DNA of 56,040 nt from Actinomadura formosensis NBRC 14204. Lineage in GTDB: Bacteria > Actinomycetota > Actinomycetes > Streptosporangiales > Streptosporangiaceae. Shown piece by piece: positions 1-8,282 of this stretch. Where the stretch lies: the NCBI RefSeq assembly GCF_001552155.1, contig NZ_BCQQ01000033.1:1-56040 (forward strand). The letters are read 5' to 3'. The translations under genes and the position numbers were made by a program. Position 1 is the stretch's first letter. Every line of letters starts with the position of its first letter. The notes under the pieces are model-generated. The model was given only the letters and a program-made list of their open reading frames with translations, was not told where the DNA came from and made no database searches.

Positions 1-269
1 GGCCGGTGCGGATCGGCTGGGGCGCCCGGCCGCCCGCGGCGCGAAACGCCCGGTCCGGCGCAGGCGTGTACCTGCTGGTGACCGGGACCGTCGTCCGCGA
101 CGCGCCGGTCCCGGGCCGGCATCACCGGCTGGGCATGCTGCAGCTCGCGCGGGCGCTCGGAGACGCCCGCGACGCGCGCGCGGCGGGCCGCCCGGTGGTG
201 CGGCTGCATCTGCAGGACCGCCGGGCGGGGCTCGCCCGGCTGCTCGACGCGGCCGGCGCGGACCGATGA
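1..269 (+). CDS. pgi: Glucose-6-phosphate isomerase, C-terminal fragment
   Basis: The window opens inside this gene, so only about the last 88 residues are visible. The frame is open from the first bases to the TGA at 267-269. The tail (GVYLLVTG, then PVPGRHHRLGMLQLARALGD, then GRPVVRLHLQDR and a short leucine-rich end) matches the C-terminus of actinobacterial glucose-6-phosphate isomerase as I know it. That enzyme interconverts glucose-6-P and fructose-6-P in the cytosol. The catalytic residues lie upstream of the window. zwf starts about 100 bases downstream on the same strand, the usual actinobacterial pentose-phosphate order. The short C-terminal sequence is the only evidence apart from context. 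Confidence 0.75.
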   Translation, partial: PVRIGWGARPPAARNARSGAGVYLLVTGTVVRDAPVPGRHHRLGMLQLARALGDARDARAAGRPVVRLHLQDRRAGLARLLDAAGADR

Positions 270-366
270 GCGCCTATATCCGGAATCGGGGCCCCGTGGG
301 ACGAGTTGGGGGCAGGATGCTTGGAGCAGTAGAACGAGAAGGCGCAGTGCTACCAGAGGGGGCCAT

Positions 367-1893
367 GTGACCAACCCAGCCAATCCGCTTCGCGACCCGC
401 GGGACAAGCGGCTGCCGCGGGTGGCCGGGCCGTGCGTGCTCGTGTTGTTCGGGGTCACCGGGGACCTGTCCCGCAAGAAGCTGCTCCCGGCGATCTACGA
501 CCTGGCGAACCGGGGGCTGCTGCCGCCGGGCTTCTCCCTGGTGGGCTTCGCGCGGCGCGACTGGGAGAACGAGGACTTCCGGCAGATCGCCTACGAATCG
601 GTCAAGGCGCACGCGCGCACCCCGTTCCGCGAGGACGTGTGGACGCACCTGTCGGAGGGCATGCACTTCGTTCCCGGCGAGTTCTCCGACCCGGACGCGT
701 TCGACGCGCTGTCGATGGCGGTCAAGGAGCTGGACGAGAGCCGCGGCACGGGCGGCAACTACGCGTTCTACCTGTCGATCCCCCCGAAGTTCTTCCCGCA
801 GGTCGTGGAGCAGCTGCAGCGCAGCGGGCTCGCCGACCGCAGGGAGGGGGCCTGGCGCCGGGTCGTGATCGAAAAGCCGTTCGGCCGCGACCTGAAGACG
901 GCGGTGGAGCTGAACGACACCGTGCACCGCGTCTTCCCCGAGGAGTCGATCTTCCGGATCGACCACTATCTCGGCAAGGAGACGGTGCAGAACATCCTCG
1001 CGCTGCGGTTCGCGAACACGATGTTCGAGCCGATCTGGAACCGCTCGTTCGTCGACCATGTGCAGATCACGATGGCCGAGGACATCGGGATCGGCGGCCG
1101 GGCCGGCTACTACGACGGCATCGGCGCCGCCCGCGACGTCATCCAGAACCATCTGCTGCAGCTGCTGGCGCTGACCGCGATGGAGGAGCCGACCTCGTTC
1201 AGCGCGGAGGCCGTCCGCGCCGAGAAGGCCAAGATCCTCTCGGCGGTGCGGGTGCCCGGCGCCCTGGCCGAGTCGACCGCGCGCGGACAGTACGCGGCGG
1301 GCTGGCAGGGCGGCGTGAACGTCCGGGGGTACCTGGAGGAGGACGGCATCCCGGCCGACTCGCGCACCGAGACCTACGCGGCGGTCAAGCTGGAGATCGA
1401 GAACCGCCGCTGGGCGGGCGTGCCGTTCTACCTGCGCACCGGCAAGCGGCTGAGCCGCCGGGTGACGGAGGTGGCGATGGTGTTCCAGCAGGCGCCGCAC
1501 CTGCCGTTCTCGCACACCGACACCGAGGAGCTGGGGCAGAACGCGCTGGTGATGCGGGTGCAGCCGGACGAGGGCATCACGGTCCGGTTCGGCTCGAAGG
1601 TACCGGGCACGTCGATGGAGATCCGCGACGTCAACATGGACTTCGCCTACGGCGAGTCGTTCACCGAGTCGTCCCCCGAGGCGTACGAGCGGCTGCTGCT
1701 GGACGTGCTGATCGGCGACCCGCCGCTGTTCCCCCGGCAGGAGGAGGTCGAGCTGTCCTGGAAGATCCTCGACCCGATCGAGGAGTACTGGGCGAGCCGG
1801 GGCGGTCTCGACCAGTACAGGTCCGGCGGCTACGGGCCCGCCGGCGCCGACGAGCTCATGGCGCGGGACGGGCGCGCCTGGCGGCGGCTCTAA
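367..1893 (+). CDS. zwf: Glucose-6-phosphate 1-dehydrogenase
   Basis: Oxidises glucose-6-phosphate to 6-phosphogluconolactone with NAD(P)+, the entry step of the oxidative pentose-phosphate pathway in the cytosol. The 508-residue length is normal for the family. The N-terminal Rossmann motif GVTGDLSRKKL is near residue 28 and the substrate/catalytic signature RIDHYLGKETVQN is near residue 197. The GTG start at 367 follows a purine-rich stretch (agaggggg) a few bases upstream. opcA begins 18 bases after the stop and pgl follows with an overlap, so the three are probably co-transcribed. Function is very secure. Confidence 0.97.
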   Translation: MTNPANPLRDPRDKRLPRVAGPCVLVLFGVTGDLSRKKLLPAIYDLANRGLLPPGFSLVGFARRDWENEDFRQIAYESVKAHARTPFREDVWTHLSEGMHFVPGEFSDPDAFDALSMAVKELDESRGTGGNYAFYLSIPPKFFPQVVEQLQRSGLADRREGAWRRVVIEKPFGRDLKTAVELNDTVHRVFPEESIFRIDHYLGKETVQNILALRFANTMFEPIWNRSFVDHVQITMAEDIGIGGRAGYYDGIGAARDVIQNHLLQLLALTAMEEPTSFSAEAVRAEKAKILSAVRVPGALAESTARGQYAAGWQGGVNVRGYLEEDGIPADSRTETYAAVKLEIENRRWAGVPFYLRTGKRLSRRVTEVAMVFQQAPHLPFSHTDTEELGQNALVMRVQPDEGITVRFGSKVPGTSMEIRDVNMDFAYGESFTESSPEAYERLLLDVLIGDPPLFPRQEEVELSWKILDPIEEYWASRGGLDQYRSGGYGPAGADELMARDGRAWRRL

Positions 1894-1911
1894 ACGAACA
1901 GGGGCTCCTAG

Positions 1912-2871
1912 ATGAACATCGATCTCACCGGAACGACGACCCGCAAGATCCAGGACGCGCTGACGCAGTCCCGGCATCTGATGGGCGGCCCGGCCGTCGG
2001 CATGGTCCTCACGCTGATCATCGTGACCGACGAGTCGGCGCAGTACGACGCGGTCCGCGCCGCGACGGAGGCGGCGCGCGAGCATCCCTGCCGGGTGCTG
2101 ACCGTCATCTCCCGCGATCCGCGCGGCGGCTCGTCGCGGCTGGACGCCGAGATCCGGATGGGCGAGACCGGCCCGGGCGAGACCGTGCTGCTGCGCATGT
2201 ACGGGCCGCTCGCCGAGCACGCCGACTCGGTGGTCGTCCCGCTGCTGATGCCGGACACGCCGGTGGTGACGTGGTGGCCGGGCGGCAAGGTGCCGAAGGT
2301 GCCCGCCGAGGACCCGCTGGGCGCGCTGGCGCAGCGCCGGGTGACCGACGCCTACGCGGCCCCCGACCGGCTCGGCACCCTCGCGCAGCTCGCGCGGGGC
2401 TACCGGCCGGGCGACACCGACTTCGCCTGGACGCGGCTGACGTCGTGGCGGTCGCTGCTGGCCGCCGCGCTCGACCAGGACCACGAGGAGATCGTGTCCG
2501 GCGAGGTGGCGGCCGAGCCGGACAGCCCGAGCGCGGAGCTGCTGGCGGCGTGGCTGTCGATCCGGCTCGGCGTGCCGATCGGGCGGGCGGTCTCCGAGGG
2601 GCCGGGGCTCACCGGCGTCCGGCTGACGACGACGGGCGGTGACATCATGGTCCACCGTCCGGACGGGCGGGTCGCGACGCTGTGCCGGCCGGGCCAGCCC
2701 GACCGGCAGGTGTCGCTGCTGCGGCGCCCGATGGCCGAGCTGCTGGCCGAGGAGCTGCGCCGGCTCGACCCCGACGAGGTCTACCACGACGCCGCCGCCC
2801 GGTTCGCCAAGGACCTCGCGGGCGGGACGGGGTCCCCGGAGGCGCCGTACGACACGGTCGGGGACGCGTGA
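1912..2871 (+). CDS. opcA: Glucose-6-phosphate dehydrogenase assembly protein OpcA
   Basis: OpcA is the allosteric/assembly partner that keeps glucose-6-phosphate dehydrogenase active; it is found in cyanobacteria and actinobacteria. At 319 residues the protein is normal length. It opens with the typical segment MNIDLTGTTTRKIQDAL and continues with GMVLTLIIVTDE and a tryptophan-rich VVTWWPGG segment near residue 122. The gene lies between zwf and pgl, the expected place. Its stop overlaps the GTG start of pgl (GTGA, 2868-2871), which suggests translational coupling. It has no catalytic motifs of its own, as expected for the family. Confidence 0.95.
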   Translation: MNIDLTGTTTRKIQDALTQSRHLMGGPAVGMVLTLIIVTDESAQYDAVRAATEAAREHPCRVLTVISRDPRGGSSRLDAEIRMGETGPGETVLLRMYGPLAEHADSVVVPLLMPDTPVVTWWPGGKVPKVPAEDPLGALAQRRVTDAYAAPDRLGTLAQLARGYRPGDTDFAWTRLTSWRSLLAAALDQDHEEIVSGEVAAEPDSPSAELLAAWLSIRLGVPIGRAVSEGPGLTGVRLTTTGGDIMVHRPDGRVATLCRPGQPDRQVSLLRRPMAELLAEELRRLDPDEVYHDAAARFAKDLAGGTGSPEAPYDTVGDA

Positions 2872-3635
2872 GCGCCCCGGCGGTCCTGGTCCACCGCGAC
2901 CGGGACCTGCTCGCCGAGGCCGCCGCCGCGCGGCTGGTGACCCGGATCGCCGACGCCCAGGCGGCGCGCGGCTCGGCGTCGGTCGTGCTGACCGGCGGCG
3001 GCGTCGGCACGGCGGTGCTGGCCGCGCTCGCCGCCACCGGGGCGCGCGACGCGATCGACTGGGGCCGCCTGGACGTGTGGTGGGGCGACGAGCGGTTCCG
3101 CCCCGCCGGGGACGCCGAGCGCAACGAGACCGGGGCGCGGGCGGCGCTGCTCGACCACGTCCCGGTCGACCCGGCACGGGTGCACCCGATGCCCGCGTCG
3201 GACGGCCCGGACGGCGACGACGTGGACGCCGCGGCGGCGCGGTACGCGGCCGAACTGCGCGCGGCCTGCTCGGGTGACGGCCCGGTGCCGCCGTTCGACG
3301 TGCTGATGCTGGGCGTGGGGCCGGACGCGCATGTGGCGTCGCTGTTCCCGGGCATGCCGGGGCCGCGCGACGAGCGTCCGGTCGTGGCGGTGCGGGACTC
3401 CCCCAAACCGCCGCCGACCCGGATCTCGCTGACGTTCCCGTCGCTGCGCGCCGCGCGGGAGGTGTGGGTGCTGGCGTCCGGCGAGTCGAAGGCGGAGGCC
3501 GTCCGGCTCGGGCTGGCGCCGGCCGCGGACCCGGCCCGGGTTCCGGTCGCGGGGGCCCGCGGCCGGGAGCGGACCCTGTTCCTGCTGGACCGGGCCGCCG
3601 CCGCCGAACTCCCGCCGGCTGGGGAACATCCCTGA
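2868..3635 (+). CDS. pgl: 6-phosphogluconolactonase
   Basis: Hydrolyses 6-phosphogluconolactone to 6-phosphogluconate, the second oxidative pentose-phosphate step. The protein is 255 residues from the GTG at 2868, which overlaps the opcA stop as GTGA; longer in-frame starts would run deep into opcA and are unlikely. Family signatures are LTGGGVGTAVL near residue 40, WWGDERF near residue 69 and LMLGVGPDAHVASLFPG near residue 145 (the GxGxDGH-type segment, with an alanine where glycine is common). It closes the zwf-opcA-pgl operon. About 170 non-coding bases follow before the next gene. Confidence 0.94.
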   Translation: MSAPAVLVHRDRDLLAEAAAARLVTRIADAQAARGSASVVLTGGGVGTAVLAALAATGARDAIDWGRLDVWWGDERFRPAGDAERNETGARAALLDHVPVDPARVHPMPASDGPDGDDVDAAAARYAAELRAACSGDGPVPPFDVLMLGVGPDAHVASLFPGMPGPRDERPVVAVRDSPKPPPTRISLTFPSLRAAREVWVLASGESKAEAVRLGLAPAADPARVPVAGARGRERTLFLLDRAAAAELPPAGEHP

Positions 3636-3805
3636 CGGCCGTCCGGTTCCGGGAGCGAAACAGGCCGTTCACCGGAGAAAACGCGAATGGTGCCGTTCGT
3701 CACGCATGTCACGCGTTGAACCGTGCATACCCTGACCACAGGCAACTGTTGACCGAGGGTTGACCCGCAGTGCGGGCCGAACGGGCGAGCGTGAGGAGAT
3801 CTCAG

Positions 3806-5002
3806 GTGCTCAAGGGCCGGACCGGGACGGCGAGCGCGGCGATCGCGGGGGCGGTGATCATCGCCGTCGCGGGCTGCTCGTCCGGCGGTGACGGCGGCAA
3901 GGGCGGGGGCGCCGGGGGCGGGGACGCGGTGAAGCTGACGATCACGCCCGCGACCGGCACGAAACAGGCCGCCCCCGACACGCCCGTCACCGTCACCGCG
4001 GACAACGGCAGGCTGACCGGCGTGACCCTCACCTACGGTACGAAGAACGCGAAGGCCGAGGGCGGGTTCGCGGCGGACGGGAAGTCGTGGAAGTCGTCGT
4101 GGACGCTGCGTCCGTCCACGACGTACACGGTCACCGCGAAAGGCAGCGGCGGCGGCAAGGAGGTCACCGCGACCTCCACGTTCACGACGCTGACACCGGC
4201 GAAGAAGCTGGAGTCCGGCATGTCGCCGCTGGACGGCGAGACCGTCGGCGTCGGCATGCCGGTGCAGTTGCTGCTGTCCCGCCCGGTGACCACGAAGGCC
4301 GGGAAGGCCGCGGTGGAGAAGGCCCTTGAAGTCCGCATGTCCAAGCCGGTCGAGGGCGCGTGGTACTGGATCAGCGACAAGGAGGTCGACTTCCGGCCCC
4401 GCGAGTACTGGCCGTCCGGGCAGAAGGTGAAGGTCATCGCGCACCTGGCGGGCCTGAGGGCCGGCGACGGCATGTACGGGACGAAGGACCGCACCACGAG
4501 CTTCACCGTCGGCCCGCGGCACATCACCACCATCGACGCCAGGAAGCACCGCGCGACGGTGACCGACGGCGGCAGGACCGTGCGGACGCTGAAGGTCAGC
4601 CTCGGCAAGCCGGGCCACGACAGCTACAGCGGAACGATGATCGCGCAGGAGAAGGCGGCGCACATCATCATGGACTCGGCGACCACCGGCGACCCCGGCG
4701 AGTACCGGATCCCGACGAAGTGGAACGTCCGCCTCACCTACAGCGGCACGTTCGTCCACTCGGCACCGTGGTCGACGGACGCGCAGGGCAACGACAACGT
4801 CAGCCACGGCTGCGTGAACGCCTCGCCGTCGGACGCCAAGTGGTTCTACGACTTCACCAACCGGGGCGACATCGTCGAGGTGACGGGCACGTCGCGCAAG
4901 CTGCGGTTCGGCAATGGGCCGACGCCGTGGGCGAAGTCGTGGGACGGCTGGCTGGCGGGCGGCGCCACCGGCAAGCCGGTGACGGGCCTGCCGCTCAAGT
5001 GA
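3806..5002 (+). CDS. L,D-transpeptidase lipoprotein (Ig-like domains plus YkuD)
   Basis: A cell-wall L,D-transpeptidase, expected to form 3-3 cross-links in peptidoglycan outside the membrane. I chose GTG 3806 because GAGGAG lies at correct spacing just upstream; the frame extends to a GTG at 3770. From 3806 the protein has 398 residues, a lipoprotein signal with lipobox VAGC (Cys24), a Gly/Asp-rich linker, two Ig-like beta domains (roughly residues 50-240) and a C-terminal YkuD domain. The catalytic signature HSAPW...SHGCVN ends in Cys336. This architecture matches mycobacterial LdtMt2-type enzymes. It stands alone, after the pentose-phosphate operon. Confidence 0.93.
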   Translation: MLKGRTGTASAAIAGAVIIAVAGCSSGGDGGKGGGAGGGDAVKLTITPATGTKQAAPDTPVTVTADNGRLTGVTLTYGTKNAKAEGGFAADGKSWKSSWTLRPSTTYTVTAKGSGGGKEVTATSTFTTLTPAKKLESGMSPLDGETVGVGMPVQLLLSRPVTTKAGKAAVEKALEVRMSKPVEGAWYWISDKEVDFRPREYWPSGQKVKVIAHLAGLRAGDGMYGTKDRTTSFTVGPRHITTIDARKHRATVTDGGRTVRTLKVSLGKPGHDSYSGTMIAQEKAAHIIMDSATTGDPGEYRIPTKWNVRLTYSGTFVHSAPWSTDAQGNDNVSHGCVNASPSDAKWFYDFTNRGDIVEVTGTSRKLRFGNGPTPWAKSWDGWLAGGATGKPVTGLPLK

Positions 5003-5045
5003 CCCCCGCCGGGCGCGCAGGGAGATCGCTGGCACACTGGTTGCC

Positions 5046-5390
5046 ATGCAGAAGCTCTCGCTGGACGCACGGGTACGAGACCATCTGAAGCGGGCCGCGG
5101 CCGGCTCGGCCGGCCGCAGCGCCGACACCGTCTACGGCGGGCACGAGCACGTGCTGCGCCAGACGCTCGTGGCCCTGACGGCGGGCACGTCGCTGGCGGA
5201 GCACGAGAACCCGGGCGAGGCGACGATCCTCGTCCTGCACGGGCGGGTCCGGCTGGTGGCCGGCGAGAACTCCTGGGACGGAATGTCCGGCGACCTGCTG
5301 ATCATCCCGGACTCGCGGCACAGCCTGGAGGCGGTGGAGGACGCCGCCGTCCTGCTCACCGTCGCCAAGACCAAGACCAAGACCGGCTGA
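5046..5390 (+). CDS. Small cupin-domain protein
   Basis: A 114-residue single-domain cupin. The conserved blocks are visible: AGTSLAEHENPGEATILVLHGRVRLVAG (first motif, His plus Glu) and GDLLIIPDSRHSLEAVEDAAVLLTVA (second motif, His). The barrel probably binds a metal, but the first motif has a single histidine, so the metal site may be incomplete. The C-terminus is a lysine/threonine-rich tail. It starts 43 bases after the L,D-transpeptidase on the same strand and may be co-transcribed. Substrate or ligand is unknown. Family call good; function open. Confidence 0.82.
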   Translation: MQKLSLDARVRDHLKRAAAGSAGRSADTVYGGHEHVLRQTLVALTAGTSLAEHENPGEATILVLHGRVRLVAGENSWDGMSGDLLIIPDSRHSLEAVEDAAVLLTVAKTKTKTG

Positions 5391-5396
5391 CCGGCG

Positions 5397-5495
5397 TCAC
5401 AGCGCGGCGAGGACGCCGATGCCGAGCGCGAGCGGCACCGCGGCCGGGACGGTGGTGAGCACGGCGGCGGCCGTCGCCGCCGCCGTCGCGTTCAT
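5397..5495 (-). CDS. Putative 32-residue hydrophobic micropeptide
   Basis: A short frame of 33 codons opens with ATG at 5495, preceded on the minus strand by a purine-rich gagacgagag. It encodes a peptide made almost only of Ala, Val, Leu, Thr, Gly and Pro, beginning MNATAAATAAAVLTT and ending in a hydrophobic GIGVLAAL segment, so it could be a single membrane-spanning peptide. It lies 28 bases after the stop of the regulator at 5524-6156 and may be the third gene of the ferredoxin operon. In such GC-rich DNA an alanine-rich frame can arise by chance, so existence is uncertain. Confidence 0.4.
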   Translation of the reverse strand: MNATAAATAAAVLTTVPAAVPLALGIGVLAAL

Positions 5496-5523
5496 CTCTC
5501 GTCTCGCCTTTCGTGCGCGGGGG

Positions 5524-6156
5524 TCAGCGGCGGCGCAGGTGCGCCAGGCAGGCGCCGGGTTCGGCGAAGGGCTCCAGCCGGTCGGCCTCGACGGGCGCGT
5601 CCAGTTCCCGCAGGGCGCCCTGCATGAGGCCGAGGTGGACGTCGCAGACCAGCGGCCCGTACTCCTCGGCCAGTTCCAGGAACGGGCAGTGCCGCAGCCG
5701 GATGACGTCGCCCTCGGGCCGCGGCGCGAAGTCGAGGTCGTCCAGCAGGGCGGTGAGCCGGTCGGCCGCCTCCTCGCCGGTCACGCGCTGGAACGGCGGC
5801 GGCCGGTCGACGAGGTAGCGGCCCCATTCGCGGCCCGCCTGCGCGGCGTTCTCGCGGGCGGCCGGCCCGTCCGACGCCAGCCGGCTGAGCAGGATCTGGG
5901 CGAGCAGCCGGTAGCCGCGGGTGCCGCCGCGGTCCATGCCGGGGCGCGGGGTGTAGACGGTGCGGGGACGTCCGGGGCCGGAGGGCTGCTCGGTGGTCCG
6001 CTCGACCGTGCCGTCGGCGACCAGGGCGTCCAGATGGAAGCGCGCGGTGTTGGCGTGGACGTCGAGCCGGTCGGCGACCTCGGCGACACCGAGCGGGGTG
6101 CCGGCGTCGCGCAGGACGTCGAGGACCTCGCGGCGGCGGGAACGTTCGGCCGGCAT
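5524..6156 (-). CDS. HTH regulator with putative Fe-S cysteines (COG2345/SufR-like)
   Basis: A 210-residue transcriptional regulator. The N-terminal winged helix (REVLDVLRDAGTPLGVAEVADRLDVHANTARFHLDAL, residues 8-45) is ArsR/DeoR-like. The C-terminal half has CPFLELAEEYGP, VCDVHLGLMQGAL and GACLAHL, giving three cysteines in the spacing style of SufR-type regulators that hold an Fe-S cluster. It starts 5 bases after the ferredoxin stop, with GGGAGGGG upstream; GTG 6165 is an alternative start. Inference: an Fe-S/redox-sensing repressor of its own operon, acting at the AT-rich palindrome upstream of the ferredoxin. Cluster binding is predicted only from the cysteines. Confidence 0.85.
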   Translation of the reverse strand: MPAERSRRREVLDVLRDAGTPLGVAEVADRLDVHANTARFHLDALVADGTVERTTEQPSGPGRPRTVYTPRPGMDRGGTRGYRLLAQILLSRLASDGPAARENAAQAGREWGRYLVDRPPPFQRVTGEEAADRLTALLDDLDFAPRPEGDVIRLRHCPFLELAEEYGPLVCDVHLGLMQGALRELDAPVEADRLEPFAEPGACLAHLRRR

Positions 6157-6161
6157 GCCGC

Positions 6162-6485
6162 TCACCCCTCCCCCATCGGCGGAAGGGCCGCGACCAGCGG
6201 CGGGTCGCGGTCGAGGACGCCGAGCCTGCCGGCCCCGCCCGGCGAGCCGAGGTCGTCGAAGAATTCGGCGTTGACCTGGGTGTAGGCCTTCCACTGGTCC
6301 GGCAGGTCGTCCTCGTAGTAGATCGCCTCGACCGGGCACACCGGCTCGCATGCGCCGCAGTCGACGCATTCGTCCGGATGGATGTACAGGGCGCGTGCCC
6401 CCTCGTAGATGCAGTCGACGGGGCACTCGTCGACGCACGCGCGGTCCTTGACGTCCACGCACGGTTCTGCGATCACATAGGTCAC
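6162..6485 (-). CDS. fdxA: Seven-iron ferredoxin
   Basis: A 107-residue ferredoxin of the actinobacterial 3Fe-4S/4Fe-4S type, a small cytosolic electron carrier. The first cluster cysteines are in PCVDVKDRACVDECPVDC and the second set is CVDCGACEPVCPVEAI. The tail QWKAYTQVNAEFFDDLGSPGGA is typical of FdxA. The GTG start at 6485 has GAGGAG about 8 bases upstream. It is the first gene of a probable operon with the regulator at 5524-6156. A 16-base AT-rich palindrome lies 26 bases upstream of the start and probably carries control. The partner oxidoreductase is not in the window. Confidence 0.95.
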   Translation of the reverse strand: MTYVIAEPCVDVKDRACVDECPVDCIYEGARALYIHPDECVDCGACEPVCPVEAIYYEDDLPDQWKAYTQVNAEFFDDLGSPGGAGRLGVLDRDPPLVAALPPMGEG

Positions 6486-6510
6486 AGTGCGCTCCTCACG
6501 ACGTTTTCAC

Positions 6511-6526
6511 TAATACTACTGTATTA
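6511..6526. promoter_or_regulatory. AT-rich palindromic operator upstream of fdxA
   Basis: TAATAC-TACT-GTATTA is a perfect inverted repeat (6-base arms, 4-base spacer) of almost pure A/T in DNA of about 73% GC. It sits just upstream of the fdxA start in the divergent region shared with the histidine kinase gene. Position and symmetry fit a dimeric HTH regulator; the co-encoded SufR-like protein is the natural candidate. It may also overlap a -10 element. Confidence 0.6.
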
Positions 6527-6649
6527 ATGGTGCGAAACAGGGCCGGGCTCTCTGCGGCACCGCTCCGGCGGCCGGGCCGCCGACCAAAGTCGGTCGTCCC
6601 CCGACCTGCGGCCACTGCCCGGGGCGGGCGGCGTGGCTACCGTTGGCGC

Positions 6650-7828
6650 GTGGACCTCTTCCGGCGATCATGGCGCGACCGGCTCGGTGACGCGGGCCTG
6701 ACCGCCGCCGCGGCCGCGCTCGGCGTGCTGCTGCTGATGGGCACGAAGGAGGACCTTCCTCCCGGCGAGACGATCGCGGTTCCGCGGGATCTGGCGATCG
6801 GCACGGTCACCTGCGTCTTCCTCCTGCCGTTGCGGCGCCGGTATCCGGTGGGCTTCGCGGTGACGATGGTGTTCGCGCAGTGGACCGCGACGATGGCGCT
6901 CGGCACGGCCGCGATCGCGATGTACTCCCTGGCGATGCTGCGCCCCTGGCGGACGACCCTGCCGATCGCGGGCGCGAACCTGGCGCTGATCACCACGCTG
7001 TTCTGGATGACCTCCCCCTGGCACCAGTTCCGCCAGGGCATCGTCACCTTCGCCCTGATGTACGCGGTGCTGATCACGGTGGGAATGCTGGTCCGGTCCC
7101 GGCGGCAGCTCATCGCCTCGCTGGAGGAGCGGGCGCGGGCCGCCGAGACCGAGCAGCGGCTGCGGGTCGAGGAGGCGCGGCTGCTGGAGCGCGAGCGGAT
7201 CGCCCGGGAGATGCACGACGTCCTCGCGCACCGCATCTCACTGCTGGCCGTGCACGCGGGGGCGCTGGAGTTCCGCCCGGACGCGCCGCCCGAGCAGCGC
7301 GAGGCCGCCGGAGTCATCCGGCAGAGCGCCTACGAGGCGATGGAGGACCTGCGCGACGTCATCGGCGTGCTGCGGGACGACTCCGCCGGCGGCGCCCCCG
7401 AGCGCCCGCAGCCGACGCTCGCGGACGTGCCCGGCCTCGTCCGCGAGTCGCGGCGCGCCGGGACCCGCATCACCCTGGAGGAGAACGTCCCCGACCCCGG
7501 CCTGGTGCCGTCGCGTGTCGGGCGGCACGCCTACCGGATCGTCCAGGAGGGGCTGACGAACGCCCGCAAGCACGCGCCGGGCGAGCCGGTGCGGGTGAGG
7601 CTGGACGCCGGGACCGGCCTGGACATCGAGATCGTCAACCCGCTGCCGCCCGGCCCGCCCGCGCTGCCGCCGCCCGCCTCCGGGGCGGGGCTGGTCGGGC
7701 TCGCCGAGCGGGTCGCGCTGCTCGGCGGGACGCTGGAGCACGGCCGGACCGGCGACGGCCGGTTCCGACTGCGCGCCCGGCTGCCGCTGGTGATCGCGCA
7801 TGCCCACGGGGACCGGCGGGAAAGGTGA
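6650..7828 (+). CDS. Sensor histidine kinase, NarL/DesK type
   Basis: A membrane histidine kinase of 392 residues from GTG 6650 (the frame extends to 6527, but that extension is charged and reaches the operator region). Several hydrophobic helices fill residues 15-150, followed by a coiled linker and a HisKA_3 dimerisation region with phospho-acceptor His189 in REMHDVLAHR. The HATPase part has HAYRIVQEGLTNARKHAPG (N box) and GAGLVGLAERV (G box). It should phosphorylate the response regulator at 8283-8948, which follows after one intervening gene. The signal sensed is unknown. Confidence 0.9.
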   Translation: MDLFRRSWRDRLGDAGLTAAAAALGVLLLMGTKEDLPPGETIAVPRDLAIGTVTCVFLLPLRRRYPVGFAVTMVFAQWTATMALGTAAIAMYSLAMLRPWRTTLPIAGANLALITTLFWMTSPWHQFRQGIVTFALMYAVLITVGMLVRSRRQLIASLEERARAAETEQRLRVEEARLLERERIAREMHDVLAHRISLLAVHAGALEFRPDAPPEQREAAGVIRQSAYEAMEDLRDVIGVLRDDSAGGAPERPQPTLADVPGLVRESRRAGTRITLEENVPDPGLVPSRVGRHAYRIVQEGLTNARKHAPGEPVRVRLDAGTGLDIEIVNPLPPGPPALPPPASGAGLVGLAERVALLGGTLEHGRTGDGRFRLRARLPLVIAHAHGDRRER

Positions 7829-7833
7829 GGTGC

Positions 7834-8262
7834 ATGGCAGCGAACTCCTCTGACCGGCCCGTCCTGGAAGAACTCGACCGGGCCGAGTGCCTGCGCCTGA
7901 TCTCCGGCGGCGCCATCGGCCGCGTCGCGTTCGACGACGGGGAGGGGCCCACGGTCATCCCGGTGAACTACGCCGTCGACGGGGAGGCGGTGATCTTCCG
8001 GACGTCGGCGTCCGCGCGGCTGGGCCACAGCCTGCTGACGTCCGTGCCGGGCGGCGAGGTCAGGGCGGCGTTCCAGGTCGACCGGTTCGACGAGACCGGC
8101 CAGGTGGGCTGGAGCGTGCTGGTGCGCGGCGGCGCGCATCCCCTGTCGGACGAGGAGAAGACGAAGGCGGCGAACGTCGAGCCGTGGCCCGCCGGCGACC
8201 GCGAGGCGTGGTTCCGGCTGGCGGCGCGGGAGGTCAGCGGACGGCGCCTGCGCAAGCCCTGA
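7834..8262 (+). CDS. Pyridoxamine 5'-phosphate oxidase-fold protein
   Basis: A 142-residue protein of the PNPOx-like split-barrel flavin/F420-binding family. It begins VLEELDRAECLRLISGGAIGRVAFDDGEGPTVIPVNY, a classic opening for this family in actinomycetes, and continues with a beta-rich middle (AVIFRTS, EVRAAFQVD, GWSVLVRGGA). It starts 5 bases after the histidine kinase stop with AGGTGAGG in the gap, and 20 bases separate it from the response regulator, so it is embedded in a two-component operon. It could be a flavin-binding accessory or an output enzyme; its substrate cannot be read from the sequence. Confidence 0.86.
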   Translation: MAANSSDRPVLEELDRAECLRLISGGAIGRVAFDDGEGPTVIPVNYAVDGEAVIFRTSASARLGHSLLTSVPGGEVRAAFQVDRFDETGQVGWSVLVRGGAHPLSDEEKTKAANVEPWPAGDREAWFRLAAREVSGRRLRKP

Positions 8263-8282
8263 CGGGCCCGTAGGGTGACCGG

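Noticed and set aside
274..3672. Long open frame on the minus strand opposite zwf-opcA-pgl
   Set aside because: Arg/Pro/Gly/Ala-rich with no family motif; antisense of secure genes, produced by extreme GC codon bias.
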